Source: Dehalococcoides mccartyi (GTDB taxonomy: Bacteria; Chloroflexota; Dehalococcoidia; Dehalococcoidales; Dehalococcoidaceae). From it: 64,000 nucleotides of DNA. The translations under genes were made by a program, and so were the position numbers. The notes under the pieces are model-generated. The model saw only the letters and a program-made list of their open reading frames with translations. It did no database searches and had not been told where the DNA came from. The DNA is taken from positions 434,001-498,000 of the forward strand of contig NZ_CP013074.1 of NCBI RefSeq assembly GCF_001889305.1, written 5' to 3'. Shown one piece after another: positions 35,232 to 44,136 of the stretch (position 1 is the stretch's first letter; the number at the start of each line of letters is the position of its first letter).

Positions 35232-36095
35232 TCAAGGCTGTTTTAGATGATACATATCCTGATAGGCTTTTTCAAAACCGGGTTCTGTACGGGCAAGGTT
35301 ATCCTTAAGGGTTTGCATACGGTGGGCAAACCCGGCCTTGTCCCCGTTTTTTACCAGTTCAGCCCACTGGGTTGCTCTCTTTATGAAGTCGGCTTCCAGT
35401 TTGGGCAGCTTTGGCATATTCACCTGCAGTGAGGCATACAGATTAGGGTCTTCGGTTAAAACGCTCTTGGTAAGGGTATCCAGCAGGCGGAAGGTGGTAC
35501 CGCCGGCACCGGCTATACCGGGCAGATTTTGCCCCAGCAGGGTATCAGCTGACACTATAGCTATAAAGTGAGCCAGCCCCAGCACTACTGACATCAGCCG
35601 GTCATGCTCTTCCGGGCTGGTCAGGCTGACAGTGCTTTCATGTTTTTCCAGCCAGGTTTTAACCTTTTCGGCAAGTGCAGTTTCTGCTTCGGTGGTAGGT
35701 GTAAGGATAAAGTTATAACCCTTAAGTGATTTTGCCCCCGGCCCGAATACGGGGTGAGTACCCAGTATCCGGCAATGCGGCAAATATTGGTGCATCATCT
35801 CCACCGGGCGTTCTTTTACCGAACACAAGTCAAAAACCAGCTGCTCCCGTTTGGTAAACGGGGCAATTTCCTTCAGGGTGTCTTCAAATGCGTCAATAGG
35901 TACGGATATCACAAGACAGTCCATTTCGGTCAGTTGGTCAGGCTGGGTAATCACCTGAGAGCCTAAGCGGCTGGCTACGGGTGTAAGTTTGGAGGGGTTT
36001 CGCCCCCAAAGCCAAACCTGATGTCCGTTTTCCGTAAGGAAGCGGCCGAACCACTGTCCCATCTTGCCGCTGCCGCCCAGTATGCCTATTTTCAT
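35232..36095 (-). CDS. tyrA: Prephenate dehydrogenase
   Basis: A 287-residue enzyme forming 4-hydroxyphenylpyruvate for tyrosine. Rossmann motif GILGGSGKMGQWFGRFL at the N terminus, then GTHPVFGPGAKSLKGYN, a typical TyrA segment with the catalytic His. No ACT domain, so feedback is not evident. It is the last gene of the nine-gene aromatic operon and overlaps pheA by 4 bp. Confidence 0.93.
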   Translation of the reverse strand: MKIGILGGSGKMGQWFGRFLTENGHQVWLWGRNPSKLTPVASRLGSQVITQPDQLTEMDCLVISVPIDAFEDTLKEIAPFTKREQLVFDLCSVKERPVEMMHQYLPHCRILGTHPVFGPGAKSLKGYNFILTPTTEAETALAEKVKTWLEKHESTVSLTSPEEHDRLMSVVLGLAHFIAIVSADTLLGQNLPGIAGAGGTTFRLLDTLTKSVLTEDPNLYASLQVNMPKLPKLEADFIKRATQWAELVKNGDKAGFAHRMQTLKDNLARTEPGFEKAYQDMYHLKQP

Positions 36096-37168
36096 ATTCG
36101 TTTTTTCATTTTGGGGTAAGACCCAAGCACTTTCATAAATATAACATGGTCTTCGGCTTTTGCCAGCGCCTGTTTAATGTTTTCGTCCTGGCGGTGGCCT
36201 TCTATATCCAGGTAAAAGTTATACTCCCAGGGTTTAAGGCGGGTAGGACGGGATTCCAGCTTGGTCATATTTATTTTTCTAGAGGCCAGTTCCTTTATAA
36301 AGTCATACAGCGCCCCGGCCTGATGTTTAACGGCGAAAACCACTGAAGTTTTATCATTGCCGCTAGGTGCGGAATCCTGCTTGGCCAAGACGAAGAAACG
36401 GGTGTAGTTGTTTATATTATCCTCTATTTCCCGTTCCAGCACTTTCATATTATAAATTACGGCCGCTCTTTCGGAGGCGATGGCCGCCCCGTCTAAAAGG
36501 TGTTTTTCTTTAATCATTTTGACGCTGCCGGCGGTATCGTAGGCCGGTATCAGTTCTGCCCGCAGGTGTTTTAAAAATGACTGGCATTGCCCCAGTGCCT
36601 GGGGGTGGGAATAAATGGTTTTTACCCCTTCCAGAGTGGTTTCGGGGTTGGCTATCAGGCAGTGGGAAACCCTAAGCTCATGTTCGGCGGCAACCATAAG
36701 GTTGGAATCAAGCAGCAGATCATAGGTGCGGGAAATAGAGCCCTCAAGTGAGTTTTCCACCGGCACTACCGCAAAGCGGGCCATTCCCTTTTCCACCGCC
36801 TCAAATGTGGCATCCAGCTGATCGCAGGGTAGGGTGAGAGTGTTTGGACCGAATATTTTCAGGGCGGTTTCTTCGCTGTAAGCACCGGCTGCTCCCTGAA
36901 AGGCTACGGTGAACCGCTGCTGTTTCTTGGATATAAACAGGATTTCCTGGTACAGGGATTCGATATCCTGCGGATCAAGGCCCAGAGATTGGGCTAGTGA
37001 CTGAACTCTGTTTAAAACCTCTGATTCGCGTGAAAGGTCCTGAACAGGAGAATTGGTTTCTTCTTTGACTTTGCCTATCTGGTCGGATACTTCAAGTCGC
37101 TTTGCCATCAGCTTTACCAACTCGGTATCCAGCTCATCTATCTGTTTGCGCAGGTCTGAAAGGTTCAT
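36092..37168 (-). CDS. pheA: Chorismate mutase / prephenate dehydratase (P-protein)
   Basis: A 358-residue fusion. AroQ chorismate mutase (about 1-85, [19 protein letters not shown]), prephenate dehydratase (about 90-275, with [10 protein letters not shown]) and a C-terminal ACT domain with [17 protein letters not shown], the Phe-binding motif for feedback inhibition. It overlaps aroC and tyrA by 4 bp each, so both terminal branches are translationally coupled to the common pathway. Confidence 0.96.
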   Translation of the reverse strand: MNLSDLRKQIDELDTELVKLMAKRLEVSDQIGKVKEETNSPVQDLSRESEVLNRVQSLAQSLGLDPQDIESLYQEILFISKKQQRFTVAFQGAAGAYSEETALKIFGPNTLTLPCDQLDATFEAVEKGMARFAVVPVENSLEGSISRTYDLLLDSNLMVAAEHELRVSHCLIANPETTLEGVKTIYSHPQALGQCQSFLKHLRAELIPAYDTAGSVKMIKEKHLLDGAAIASERAAVIYNMKVLEREIEDNINNYTRFFVLAKQDSAPSGNDKTSVVFAVKHQAGALYDFIKELASRKINMTKLESRPTRLKPWEYNFYLDIEGHRQDENIKQALAKAEDHVIFMKVLGSYPKMKKRI

Positions 37169-38259
37169 TGTTTTATTACCCTCGGTATCATTCCGGCTCT
37201 CAGTGCCAGATCAGCCAGGACTATACAGGTCATAGCTTCCACTACGGAAACTGCTCTGGGTACGATGCAGGTATCATGACGGCCGCGTATTTCCAGACTG
37301 GTGTTGGTCATGGTATCAATATTTACGGTAGGTTGGGATAAAGATATGGAGGGGGTGGGTTTTACGGCCACCCTGAACTGAAGCGGCATGCCGTCTGAGA
37401 TTCCGCCCAGTACACCGCCGCAGTTGTTGCTGGTGGTGCGTATGTGGTTAGCCTGAATACTAAAAGGGTCGTTGTTTTTTGAACCGCGCAGGCGTGAAGC
37501 TTCAAAGCCCGCCCCGAATTCAACCCCTTTTACGGCCGGAATGGCAAACATAGCTTTGGCCAGTTCACCTTCCAGAGTATCAAACACCGGCTCTCCTAGA
37601 CCAACCGGCAGATTAAACCCTAAGCACTCTACTACCCCGCCCAGACTGTCACCCTCCTCAGCGGCTTGCTGGATAAGTGCCAGCATTTGTTTACTGGCCG
37701 CAAGATCAGGGCAGTTTACATCACTTTCGGAGATGTTCTGGCGGAGGTCTTTGGTTTTAGGCAATTTGGCTACTATTCCTCCCAGTTCGGCGGTATATCC
37801 AATCACCTCAATGCCGATAGTTGAAATAAGTTTACGGGCAATAGCGCCTGCCATAACATGTCCGGCGGTAATCCGTCCTGAGAAACGTCCTCCGCCGCGA
37901 AAATCATTGAAACCGCCGTATTTCACAAAGCCGGTAAAATCCGCATGTCCCGGTCTGATTTTACTGCGGGTGCGTTCATATTCGCTCGAGTCTATATTTC
38001 TGTTCCAGATGACCAGACAAATGGGTGCGCCGGTGGTGAAATTGTTGAATATGCCGGAAAATATTTCTATCCGGTCATCTTCACGGCGCGGCGTGGCATG
38101 CGCTTTTGCCCTGGATTTGCGTTTGTCTACTTCCACCTGGATTTCATCGACATTTATGGCCAGACCGGCCGGAACGCCATCAATTACTACTCCTACGCAG
38201 TCTCCATGGCTTTCGCCGAAACTGGTAATCTGAAACAGTTTTCCCAGACTGTTAGACAT
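37165..38259 (-). CDS. aroC: Chorismate synthase
   Basis: A 364-residue FMN-dependent lyase converting EPSP to chorismate. [18 protein letters not shown] at the N terminus and later [12 protein letters not shown]-type and [13 protein letters not shown] segments are conserved. It overlaps aroA by 8 bp and pheA by 4 bp. Confidence 0.97.
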   Translation of the reverse strand: MSNSLGKLFQITSFGESHGDCVGVVIDGVPAGLAINVDEIQVEVDKRKSRAKAHATPRREDDRIEIFSGIFNNFTTGAPICLVIWNRNIDSSEYERTRSKIRPGHADFTGFVKYGGFNDFRGGGRFSGRITAGHVMAGAIARKLISTIGIEVIGYTAELGGIVAKLPKTKDLRQNISESDVNCPDLAASKQMLALIQQAAEEGDSLGGVVECLGFNLPVGLGEPVFDTLEGELAKAMFAIPAVKGVEFGAGFEASRLRGSKNNDPFSIQANHIRTTSNNCGGVLGGISDGMPLQFRVAVKPTPSISLSQPTVNIDTMTNTSLEIRGRHDTCIVPRAVSVVEAMTCIVLADLALRAGMIPRVIKQ

Positions 38260-39514
38260 CTTTTATTACCTTTCCGCCGAGGCTTTCCAGTTGCTCCCAG
38301 AAACCGGGGTAGGTTTTGGATACGCACTCAGCATCTGAAATATGGGTTTCTCCCGCAACCGCACCCAGTACACCGAAAGCCATGGCAATACGGTGGTCTC
38401 CGAAGCTGTCAATCTCTGTGCCTTTGGGATATCCGCCGTCAATAATCAGACGATCATCTTCTTCGGTAACATTTATGCCCATAGCAACAAGCCCCTGGCT
38501 TACCGCCCGGATACGGTTGGACTCTTTGATACGCGCCTGACGGACTCCGCTTAAAATACTTTGTCCTTTGGCACAGGCGGCCGCTACTGCCAGTGCAGGC
38601 AGCAAGTCAATGGAGTGGGTAAGGTCTGTGTTTATAGCTGAAAGGGGTTTGGGGCTTACCTTTACCCAGTTTTGGCCGCTTTCTGCTTCTGCCCCCATCT
38701 CGGTGAGGTATTTTATCATTATGCGGTCAGCCTGAAAGCTGTCCGTATCCAGGTTGGATACAAATACCGGGGCTGCAATAGCCCCCAGTGCCAGAAAGCT
38801 TGAGGCTGAAGACCAGTCTCCTTCTACTCGGTATCTGGCGGGCAGGTATGGCTGGGGCGGGATACTTATTTCCTGCCAGTTTATAGAAGAAAAGACCTTG
38901 ATACCAAAGCTTTCCAGTGTTTGTTTAGTCATTTTTAAATACGGCAGTGAAGCCGGCGGTGTAGCCAGATGAATTTCCAGCCCGTTTTTGCAGGCAGGCG
39001 CCATAAGCATAAGTGCTGAAACATATTGAGAGCTTATATTTCCCGGCAGGCTAACCTTTGAACGGGTTATCTCACCGCCCTTGATTACGGTAGTATTGCC
39101 GCGGGTTTCTATTTCTATGCCAAGCTGGTGCAGGGCTTGAATAAGGGGCAGCATGGGGCGTCTCATAAGGGAATGCCCAGCCAGCAGGTGGCATTCAAAT
39201 GGCAGTCTGGCACACACGGCTGACATAAAACGCAGGGTAGCGGCAGATTCGCGGCAGAAGAGGTTGCCTTCAGGTTTTTTGAAGGTATGGCCGGTAATCT
39301 GCCAGCTTCCGTCTTCAGTCTTGGTGTTTATATCTATACCCAGCCCTGAAAGCACCTGTTTGGTAGCCAGCGTATCATCTGCAATCAGCGGGCTTATTAT
39401 ATGGCTTTGGCCGTTTGCCTGGGCAGCTGCAACCAAACCGCGTATGGTATAGCTTTTTGAGGAAGGGACGGCGATTTCCCCGCCGGGTAAGCTTTTAGCC
39501 AGATGTATTTTCAT
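38252..39514 (-). CDS. aroA: 3-phosphoshikimate 1-carboxyvinyltransferase (EPSP synthase)
   Basis: A 420-residue two-domain enzyme joining PEP to shikimate 3-phosphate. [15 protein letters not shown] (N-terminal Lys/Ser), [12 protein letters not shown] and [11 protein letters not shown] are recognised active-site segments. The glyphosate-loop region reads [12 protein letters not shown], where the common form is GNSGTTMRL, a class II-like variation. It overlaps aroK by 20 bp and aroC by 8 bp. Confidence 0.95.
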   Translation of the reverse strand: MKIHLAKSLPGGEIAVPSSKSYTIRGLVAAAQANGQSHIISPLIADDTLATKQVLSGLGIDINTKTEDGSWQITGHTFKKPEGNLFCRESAATLRFMSAVCARLPFECHLLAGHSLMRRPMLPLIQALHQLGIEIETRGNTTVIKGGEITRSKVSLPGNISSQYVSALMLMAPACKNGLEIHLATPPASLPYLKMTKQTLESFGIKVFSSINWQEISIPPQPYLPARYRVEGDWSSASSFLALGAIAAPVFVSNLDTDSFQADRIMIKYLTEMGAEAESGQNWVKVSPKPLSAINTDLTHSIDLLPALAVAAACAKGQSILSGVRQARIKESNRIRAVSQGLVAMGINVTEEDDRLIIDGGYPKGTEIDSFGDHRIAMAFGVLGAVAGETHISDAECVSKTYPGFWEQLESLGGKVIKDV

Positions 39515-40025
39515 ATTTCCTCAATCTGTTTTCTATTTCTTCACAGACTTCATGGCATAACTTGTTGTGGGTGGAGACTGTAATATCGGCCGCATCTTTG
39601 TATAGAGGCTGCCGGCTTTCAAGTAGTTTTATCATTTTATCCGAACGCTCGGCATTGTATAAAGGGCGGTTGGTATGGTTTCTCAAGCGGGCTTCCAGAT
39701 CTTCGGGGCGGCTTTCCAGGTAGATTACCAGACAGTTTAATCGCATAACACTCAGGTTTTGGGGTCGGGTAACTATACCGCCGCCGCAGTCTATAATCTG
39801 GCCTGATTGCCGGCAGACGTCTTCCAATACTCGGCTTTCCATCTGTCGAAAGTATTCTTCACCTTTTTCTTTGAATATGCTGCTTATGCTTAAACCTTCG
39901 CAGGTTTCTATGCAAGTATCTGTGCTGACCAGTGTTTTACCCAGCTTTTCAGAAAGCAGCTTTGAGACACTGGTTTTACCCGCACCCATAAAGCCTATCA
40001 GGGCGATGTTATTTTTCGTTTTCAT
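39495..40025 (-). CDS. aroK: Shikimate kinase
   Basis: A 176-residue P-loop kinase. Walker [15 protein letters not shown], the STD acidic pair, DCGGGIV and a lid with RNHTNRPLY are seen. It overlaps aroE by 17 bp and aroA by 20 bp, an unusually long run of overlaps. Confidence 0.95.
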   Translation of the reverse strand: MKTKNNIALIGFMGAGKTSVSKLLSEKLGKTLVSTDTCIETCEGLSISSIFKEKGEEYFRQMESRVLEDVCRQSGQIIDCGGGIVTRPQNLSVMRLNCLVIYLESRPEDLEARLRNHTNRPLYNAERSDKMIKLLESRQPLYKDAADITVSTHNKLCHEVCEEIENRLRKYENTSG

Positions 40026-40869
40026 CTAAAGCCAGCTCTGCTTCTTTCATCATCACCCGGAAAGGGGCTTTTTGGCTTGTCCAGATTTCAAATGACATAG
40101 CACCCTGCCAGACCAGCATTTCCAGCCCGTTTATTATCTTGGCGCCTTTATTTTCAGCCTCTTTCAACAGGCGGGTTTTACACGGGTTGTAAATAGCGTC
40201 TATAACTGTCAGGTCAGGACGCAGGAAACGGGCGGGGACAAGGCTTTGTCCGGTCAGATTTCCCATACCCACAGGTGTGCAGTTTACGATAATATCAGTT
40301 TCGGCTAGGACTTCTTCCAGATTGGTATCATTCAGTTCCAATCCCTGAGCCTTGCCATTAAAACGCAGGCACATTTTGCTAGCCAGGTCCTTGGCTTTTT
40401 CTTCCTGGCGGGCAAGTACAGTCAGGCGTCCGCCCAGTGTGCAAATAGCCAGTGCAATGGCATGGGCACTGCCTCCCGCACCCAGCAAGGCAAAGCGGTG
40501 TTTGGCCGGGGCAATACGGTTGTGTTCAAGTAAACGCACAAAGCCGCCAAAGTCAGTATTGTAACCTTTGAGCACACCGTTTTCATTTACAATGGTGTTT
40601 ACCGCTCCAATCTTTTTGGCAGCGGGGTCAAGTACATCTATATATTTGATAACCTCTATTTTGTGGGGTATGGTTACATTCAGACCGCGTATATTTAAAG
40701 GCCGCATGCTGGCAATTACGTTTTGCAGGTCTTCCGGTTTGGCAGCGACAGTCAAATACAAGTAATTCAGTTTGCAGTATTTGAAGGCCGCATTTTGCAT
40801 AGCCGGCGATATGGAGTGACTTACCGGGTAACCAATAATCCCGAATAATGCATCAGGTATGGTTTTCAT
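40009..40869 (-). CDS. aroE: Shikimate dehydrogenase
   Basis: A 286-residue NADP-dependent reductase of 3-dehydroshikimate. [17 protein letters not shown] binds shikimate, [13 protein letters not shown] carries the catalytic Lys, and [15 protein letters not shown] is the nucleotide motif. It overlaps aroD by 17 bp and aroK by 17 bp. Confidence 0.96.
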   Translation of the reverse strand: MKTIPDALFGIIGYPVSHSISPAMQNAAFKYCKLNYLYLTVAAKPEDLQNVIASMRPLNIRGLNVTIPHKIEVIKYIDVLDPAAKKIGAVNTIVNENGVLKGYNTDFGGFVRLLEHNRIAPAKHRFALLGAGGSAHAIALAICTLGGRLTVLARQEEKAKDLASKMCLRFNGKAQGLELNDTNLEEVLAETDIIVNCTPVGMGNLTGQSLVPARFLRPDLTVIDAIYNPCKTRLLKEAENKGAKIINGLEMLVWQGAMSFEIWTSQKAPFRVMMKEAELALDENEK

Positions 40870-41521
40870 AATTTACAGACCGGTAGATTTCTATCATTTG
40901 AGCCAGGGTCATCTGACCTGATGCAGACTTATTGCCGTCATTCAGGCTGGCGTAGGTAAAAGGGCTTCCGGCCAGCGGACAGAGTATACGGCTCAGAATG
41001 CCCGGTTCCCCCATGGCAAAAGCGACAATTTCCTTATCCGGCATCTCCTTTATCAAATTAAGCAGCTTAATATTATCATTTATTGAGGCGGCAGTGGTAA
41101 TTACCTTATATATATCCGCCGGATAGGTGAGCATGTCCTTTACAAGAGTTTTGAGTTCAGCGGCGGAAGGAGTGTCAGTAAAATTATGATGGGATAACAA
41201 ACACTTCGCCTGCGGCCTGAGCCGCTTAAGTATTTCCCCAAGGTTGGGGCTGGAATATTCAATATCCAGCATAAATGCACCCGCTGCGGCGGCTTTTTCA
41301 AGTCTGCTTATCCGCTCTTCTTCGCTGCCGCTAAAACTGCCCCCTTCGGCAGCCCTGCGGCAGGTGGCTATAAATGGTTTATTAAGCATTGCTGCTGTTT
41401 CCTGCCAGCTTTCACCCAGAAGGTCCAGCCTTAGTTCATAAAAGGCCGCACCTTCGCTTTTTTTCAGGCTTTCGGCCTCCGGCAGCCGGGTGATTACGCA
41501 ACAGATGGATGGGGTTTTCAT
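40853..41521 (-). CDS. aroD: 3-dehydroquinate dehydratase, type I
   Basis: A 222-residue Schiff-base class I dehydroquinase. FYELRLDLL, the catalytic LLSHHNFTDTP (His) and YKVITTAAS (Schiff-base Lys) are visible. It overlaps aroB by 4 bp and aroE by 17 bp. Confidence 0.94.
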   Translation of the reverse strand: MKTPSICCVITRLPEAESLKKSEGAAFYELRLDLLGESWQETAAMLNKPFIATCRRAAEGGSFSGSEEERISRLEKAAAAGAFMLDIEYSSPNLGEILKRLRPQAKCLLSHHNFTDTPSAAELKTLVKDMLTYPADIYKVITTAASINDNIKLLNLIKEMPDKEIVAFAMGEPGILSRILCPLAGSPFTYASLNDGNKSASGQMTLAQMIEIYRSVNYENHT

Positions 41522-42597
41522 TTCATCTCCTCCAGTATGGAAATGACATCTTCCCTTAAAATATTTTCAGCTATCAAAGGTTCTTCCGGCCTTTTTAAAA
41601 GTATGAAACGTATACGTCCGTCGGATACCTTTTTATCATGGTGCATGGCATCTATAATTTTTTCGGGGTCTATATCTTGGGGTTTGGTGGGCAGACCGAA
41701 ATCAGCTATCAGTTTTTCCAGCCGCAGTACAGTCTCATTTTCACATAAACCCAGTTTTACCGAAAGCCTTGAGGCAAAACACATACCTATAGCTACTGCT
41801 GCCCCGTGGCTCTGGCTGAAAGAGGAAGTACTTTCCAAAGCATGTCCCAGGGTATGCCCGAAGTTAAGTATGTTTCTGATGCCGCGGTCAGTTTCGTCCT
41901 GGCAGACAATGCCGGCTTTGATAGCCGCAGTTTGGCTTATTATATCTTCCATTATCTCCGGAGAGCGGTCTTTGATAGCCTGGGTATTTGTCTCAAGCTG
42001 CTTGAACAGTTCGCTGCTGCCAATAGCGGCACTCTTTATTATTTCCGCCATGCCGCAGGCAAATTCTTTTTCAGGTAGGGTTTTAAGGCAGCTGATATCA
42101 GAAATAACCAGCCTTGGCTGATAGAAACTGCCGATAATATTTTTGATACCGCTATGGTTTACCGCTACCTTGCCGCCGATGCTGGAATCTACCTGTGACA
42201 GCAGGCTGGTAGGCAGATGGATAAGAGGGACGCCCCGCTGGTAGGTAGCGGCCACAAATCCGCTCAAATCGCCTATTACCCCGCCGCCTAAAGCCAGTAT
42301 GGGAGTATTTCTTTCGGCAAAGTGGTTTATCAGCTGGGGATAGATGTGGGCGGCCATATCCAGTGATTTATGTATTTCGCCCTCAGGCAGTTCCAGAAAC
42401 AGGCTTTCAATGCCATTTGCCTCAAGGTGTTTTTTCAGCTTTTTGCCGTAAAGCCTGTTTATATCTATATTGGTTATGACTATTACTCTGTCACAGGGTA
42501 CGTCATCCTTCAGAAGGCTGGCTGTTTCAGACAGCAAGTCACTTCCTATGAGTATTTTGTATTCACGCCCGCTTAGATTAAGCCCTATACTTTTCAA
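41518..42597 (-). CDS. aroB: 3-dehydroquinate synthase
   Basis: A 359-residue NAD- and metal-dependent enzyme. ALGGGVIGDLSGFVAATYQRGV is the signature, shown here in part (GGGVIGDLSGFVAATYQRG), and FGHTLGHALE carries the metal His. It follows aroF by 19 bp and overlaps aroD by 4 bp. Confidence 0.96.
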   Translation of the reverse strand: MKSIGLNLSGREYKILIGSDLLSETASLLKDDVPCDRVIVITNIDINRLYGKKLKKHLEANGIESLFLELPEGEIHKSLDMAAHIYPQLINHFAERNTPILALGGGVIGDLSGFVAATYQRGVPLIHLPTSLLSQVDSSIGGKVAVNHSGIKNIIGSFYQPRLVISDISCLKTLPEKEFACGMAEIIKSAAIGSSELFKQLETNTQAIKDRSPEIMEDIISQTAAIKAGIVCQDETDRGIRNILNFGHTLGHALESTSSFSQSHGAAVAIGMCFASRLSVKLGLCENETVLRLEKLIADFGLPTKPQDIDPEKIIDAMHHDKKVSDGRIRFILLKRPEEPLIAENILREDVISILEEMK

Positions 42598-42616
42598 GGT
42601 TCTTTCCTTATATATA

Positions 42617-43672
42617 TTAGTGTTTTTTCACCAGTTTGTTTATCTGGCGGCAAGTAGTTATAAGCTCTTTCAGTTCCGGCGGAGTAATCATCTGTGAAGC
42701 ATCTACCAAAGCCTCTGCCGGGTTGGTATGCACTTCAACCATCAGCCCGTTAGCCCCGGCAGCCATGGCAGCACAGCTCATGCTGTATATCAGGTCACGC
42801 CGCCCGGTGGCATGGCTGGGGTCAACCATAATGGGCAAATAGGTTTCCTTCAGGGCTACCGGCACGGCTGCCAAATCCAGATTGTAACGGGTGAAACTTT
42901 TACCTTTTCCCACCGGCACTATGCCTCTTTCGCATAATATTATATCCTTATTGCCCTCTGCGGCTATATATTCTGCAAAGGAAAGGAATTCCTCCATGCT
43001 GGCCCCGAAGTGGCGTTTGTACATAACCGGTTTGCCTTTTCTGGCAACTGTTGCCAGCAGGTCCTGGTCATACATATTGCGTGAACCCACCTGGAGTATA
43101 TCTACAAATTCGGCTACCAAATCCGCCTGGGATTCACCCCGTATCTCGGTCATTACCGCCATCTCAAAGCGTTCACCGGCTTCTTTCAGCCATGACAGGG
43201 CTTCGGTGGCTTCATCCTTGCCGGCAGAGCCCAGCCCCTGGAAAGAATGGACAGATGAGCGGGGTTTGTAAACGCCGCCTCTTAGTATCTGGGCACCAGC
43301 CATCTTTGCCCCTTCGGCTATCTTCATCAGGGCTTCTTTGCTTTCTACCGCGCAAGGTCCGGCAATGAAGACAGGCTCGTCCCCGCCGATAGTTATATTT
43401 TTTACTTTTATTTCACGGGTCAACCCCTCAGCCTGCCACAGGTTTGAGTATTCGCGGCTGATAAGCTTGTACGGGGTTTCTACCATACGGGCTTCCTTGA
43501 CACCGGGCAAGCTGGAAAAGTAAGCAAACGGGATGGATTTTTCATCTCCTATCAGGCCGATAATGGTTCTGAACGCCCCCTTTGAAACGTCGGTCTTGAG
43601 ACCGCAGCGGCGAACCTCGACAATTACGTTTTCTAGCTCTTCCGGGGTGGCATCCTTTTTCATGATAATCAT
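42617..43672 (-). CDS. aroF: 3-deoxy-7-phosphoheptulonate synthase (DAHP synthase), type I-beta
   Basis: A 351-residue first enzyme of the shikimate pathway. An N-terminal ferredoxin-like regulatory domain (about 1-70) precedes the barrel, as in Thermotoga-type enzymes where Phe or Tyr inhibit. IAGPCAVESKEAL and ILRGGVYKPRSSVHSFQG are the PEP and phosphate-binding segments. AGGAG lies upstream of the start. It is the first structural gene after the attenuator. Confidence 0.96.
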   Translation of the reverse strand: MIIMKKDATPEELENVIVEVRRCGLKTDVSKGAFRTIIGLIGDEKSIPFAYFSSLPGVKEARMVETPYKLISREYSNLWQAEGLTREIKVKNITIGGDEPVFIAGPCAVESKEALMKIAEGAKMAGAQILRGGVYKPRSSVHSFQGLGSAGKDEATEALSWLKEAGERFEMAVMTEIRGESQADLVAEFVDILQVGSRNMYDQDLLATVARKGKPVMYKRHFGASMEEFLSFAEYIAAEGNKDIILCERGIVPVGKGKSFTRYNLDLAAVPVALKETYLPIMVDPSHATGRRDLIYSMSCAAMAAGANGLMVEVHTNPAEALVDASQMITPPELKELITTCRQINKLVKKH

Positions 43673-43713
43673 TGTTTGCTTTCTCCTTTGCTTTTTATAC
43701 CCGTATAAATCAA

Positions 43714-43740
43714 AAATCCTCCCGTTGCCTGGGAGGATTT
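43714..43740 (-). terminator. Attenuator terminator before aroF
   Basis: On the minus strand AAATCCTCCC, a 7-base loop, GGGAGGATTT, then TTGATTT. This 10 bp perfect stem with T-run sits between the leader ORF and aroF, so it would stop aro transcription unless prevented. Confidence 0.88.
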
Positions 43741-43807
43741 CTAACTTACTAACTGGTGATTATTGATTTTTTAGTAAAACGTTATCTCCCAAGCAAACTT
43801 GCCTTGG
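43725..43807 (-). promoter_or_regulatory. Attenuator alternative structures (pause hairpin and antiterminator)
   Basis: Minus-strand RNA. Segments 1:2 (43789-43807) form a CCAAG/CUUGG-based hairpin within the last leader codons. Segment 2, UUGCUUGGGAG (43786-43796), can instead pair over 11 bp with segment 3, CUCCCAGGCAA (43725-43735), with only one G-U pair. Segment 3 is the left arm and loop of the terminator, so 2:3 pairing excludes termination. Segments 1 and 3 share AGGCAA, as expected for competing partners. Confidence 0.8.
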
Positions 43808-43847
43808 TAAAGTAATAATAGTTCTTAAAGGATTTAACGTTTAACAT
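43782..43847 (-). CDS. Aromatic operon leader peptide (21 codons)
   Basis: The ORF begins ATG at 43847 and ends TAA at 43782-43784. It carries Phe at codon 7 and an uninterrupted Tyr-Tyr-Tyr-Phe run at codons 10-13, then nine codons that overlap the 1:2 hairpin. Stalling of a ribosome at the Tyr/Phe codons would cover segment 1 and free segment 2 for antitermination, raising expression of the Phe/Tyr pathway when charged tRNA is scarce. No Shine-Dalgarno is evident; the promoter suggests a near-leaderless mRNA. Confidence 0.8.
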   Translation of the reverse strand: MLNVKSFKNYYYFTKASLLGR

Positions 43848-43873
43848 AGCTGAATGACAATAGCATAGCTGAA
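43845..43873. repeat. Direct repeat of 10 bp at the aro transcription start
   Basis: CATAGCTGAA occurs at 43845-43854 and again at 43864-43873, 19 bp apart. One copy covers the leader start codon and probable transcript start, the other lies in the promoter spacer. It could be an operator or a small duplication. Confidence 0.4.
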
Positions 43874-43886
43874 AAGGGTTTGTCAA
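43857..43886 (-). promoter_or_regulatory. Promoter of the aromatic operon
   Basis: Minus strand TTGACA (43881-43886), 18 bp, TATTGT (43857-43862). The expected start point is about 43849-43851, only two to four bases before the leader ATG at 43847. Confidence 0.6.
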
Positions 43887-43908
43887 GAAAACTATTTAGT
43901 GCTATTAT
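43880..43908 (+). promoter_or_regulatory. Distal promoter toward rpsL, sharing its -35 with the aro promoter
   Basis: Plus strand TTGTCA (43880-43885), 17 bp, TATTAT (43903-43908). Its -35 overlaps the minus-strand TTGACA almost completely within TTGTCAA, so the two polymerases could not bind at once. Confidence 0.5.
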
Positions 43909-44020
43909 ATGGGGTCTTTTTCCCTGGTGGTTGTTATCGGTCGGGCAGCGGATAAGTGCCCTGAGGCAGACGGGGATATCCCCCAGCTTTAAACCAGCGG
44001 GTTTTCAGTGATGGGTGGAG

Positions 44021-44049
44021 TTGACATCCATATATTGCTGTGCTAGACT
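44021..44049 (+). promoter_or_regulatory. Proximal promoter of the ribosomal superoperon
   Basis: TTGACA (44021-44026), exactly 17 bp, TAGACT (44044-44049). A start near 44056 would give a 5' UTR of about 137 bases before rpsL, which contains two hairpins. Confidence 0.65.
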
Positions 44050-44080
44050 AACTTTCTGTTTGTGGTTAGATTTCAGGTTT

Positions 44081-44136
44081 GACCATATCCGTTATGGTCG
44101 CCTTATGGGTTTTAAGGATGGGCCTGGCTCATCCTT
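44081..44136 (+). other. Two hairpins in the rpsL leader
   Basis: Hairpin A is GACCATA-TCCGT-TATGGTC (44081-44099). Hairpin B pairs AAGGATG at 44114-44120 with CATCCTT at 44130-44136, with further inner G-C pairs, giving a stem of about 10 bp. No T-run follows. They could bind a ribosomal protein for autoregulation; this is inference. Confidence 0.5.

Noticed and set aside
37472-38233. 253-codon plus-strand ORF inside aroC
   Set aside because: It is antisense to a full-length chorismate synthase and has no recognisable domain or ribosome site.
43673-43860. T-box or riboswitch explanation for the terminator before aroF
   Set aside because: There is no T-box consensus or specifier loop, whereas the Tyr/Phe-rich ORF with competing stems explains the region fully.
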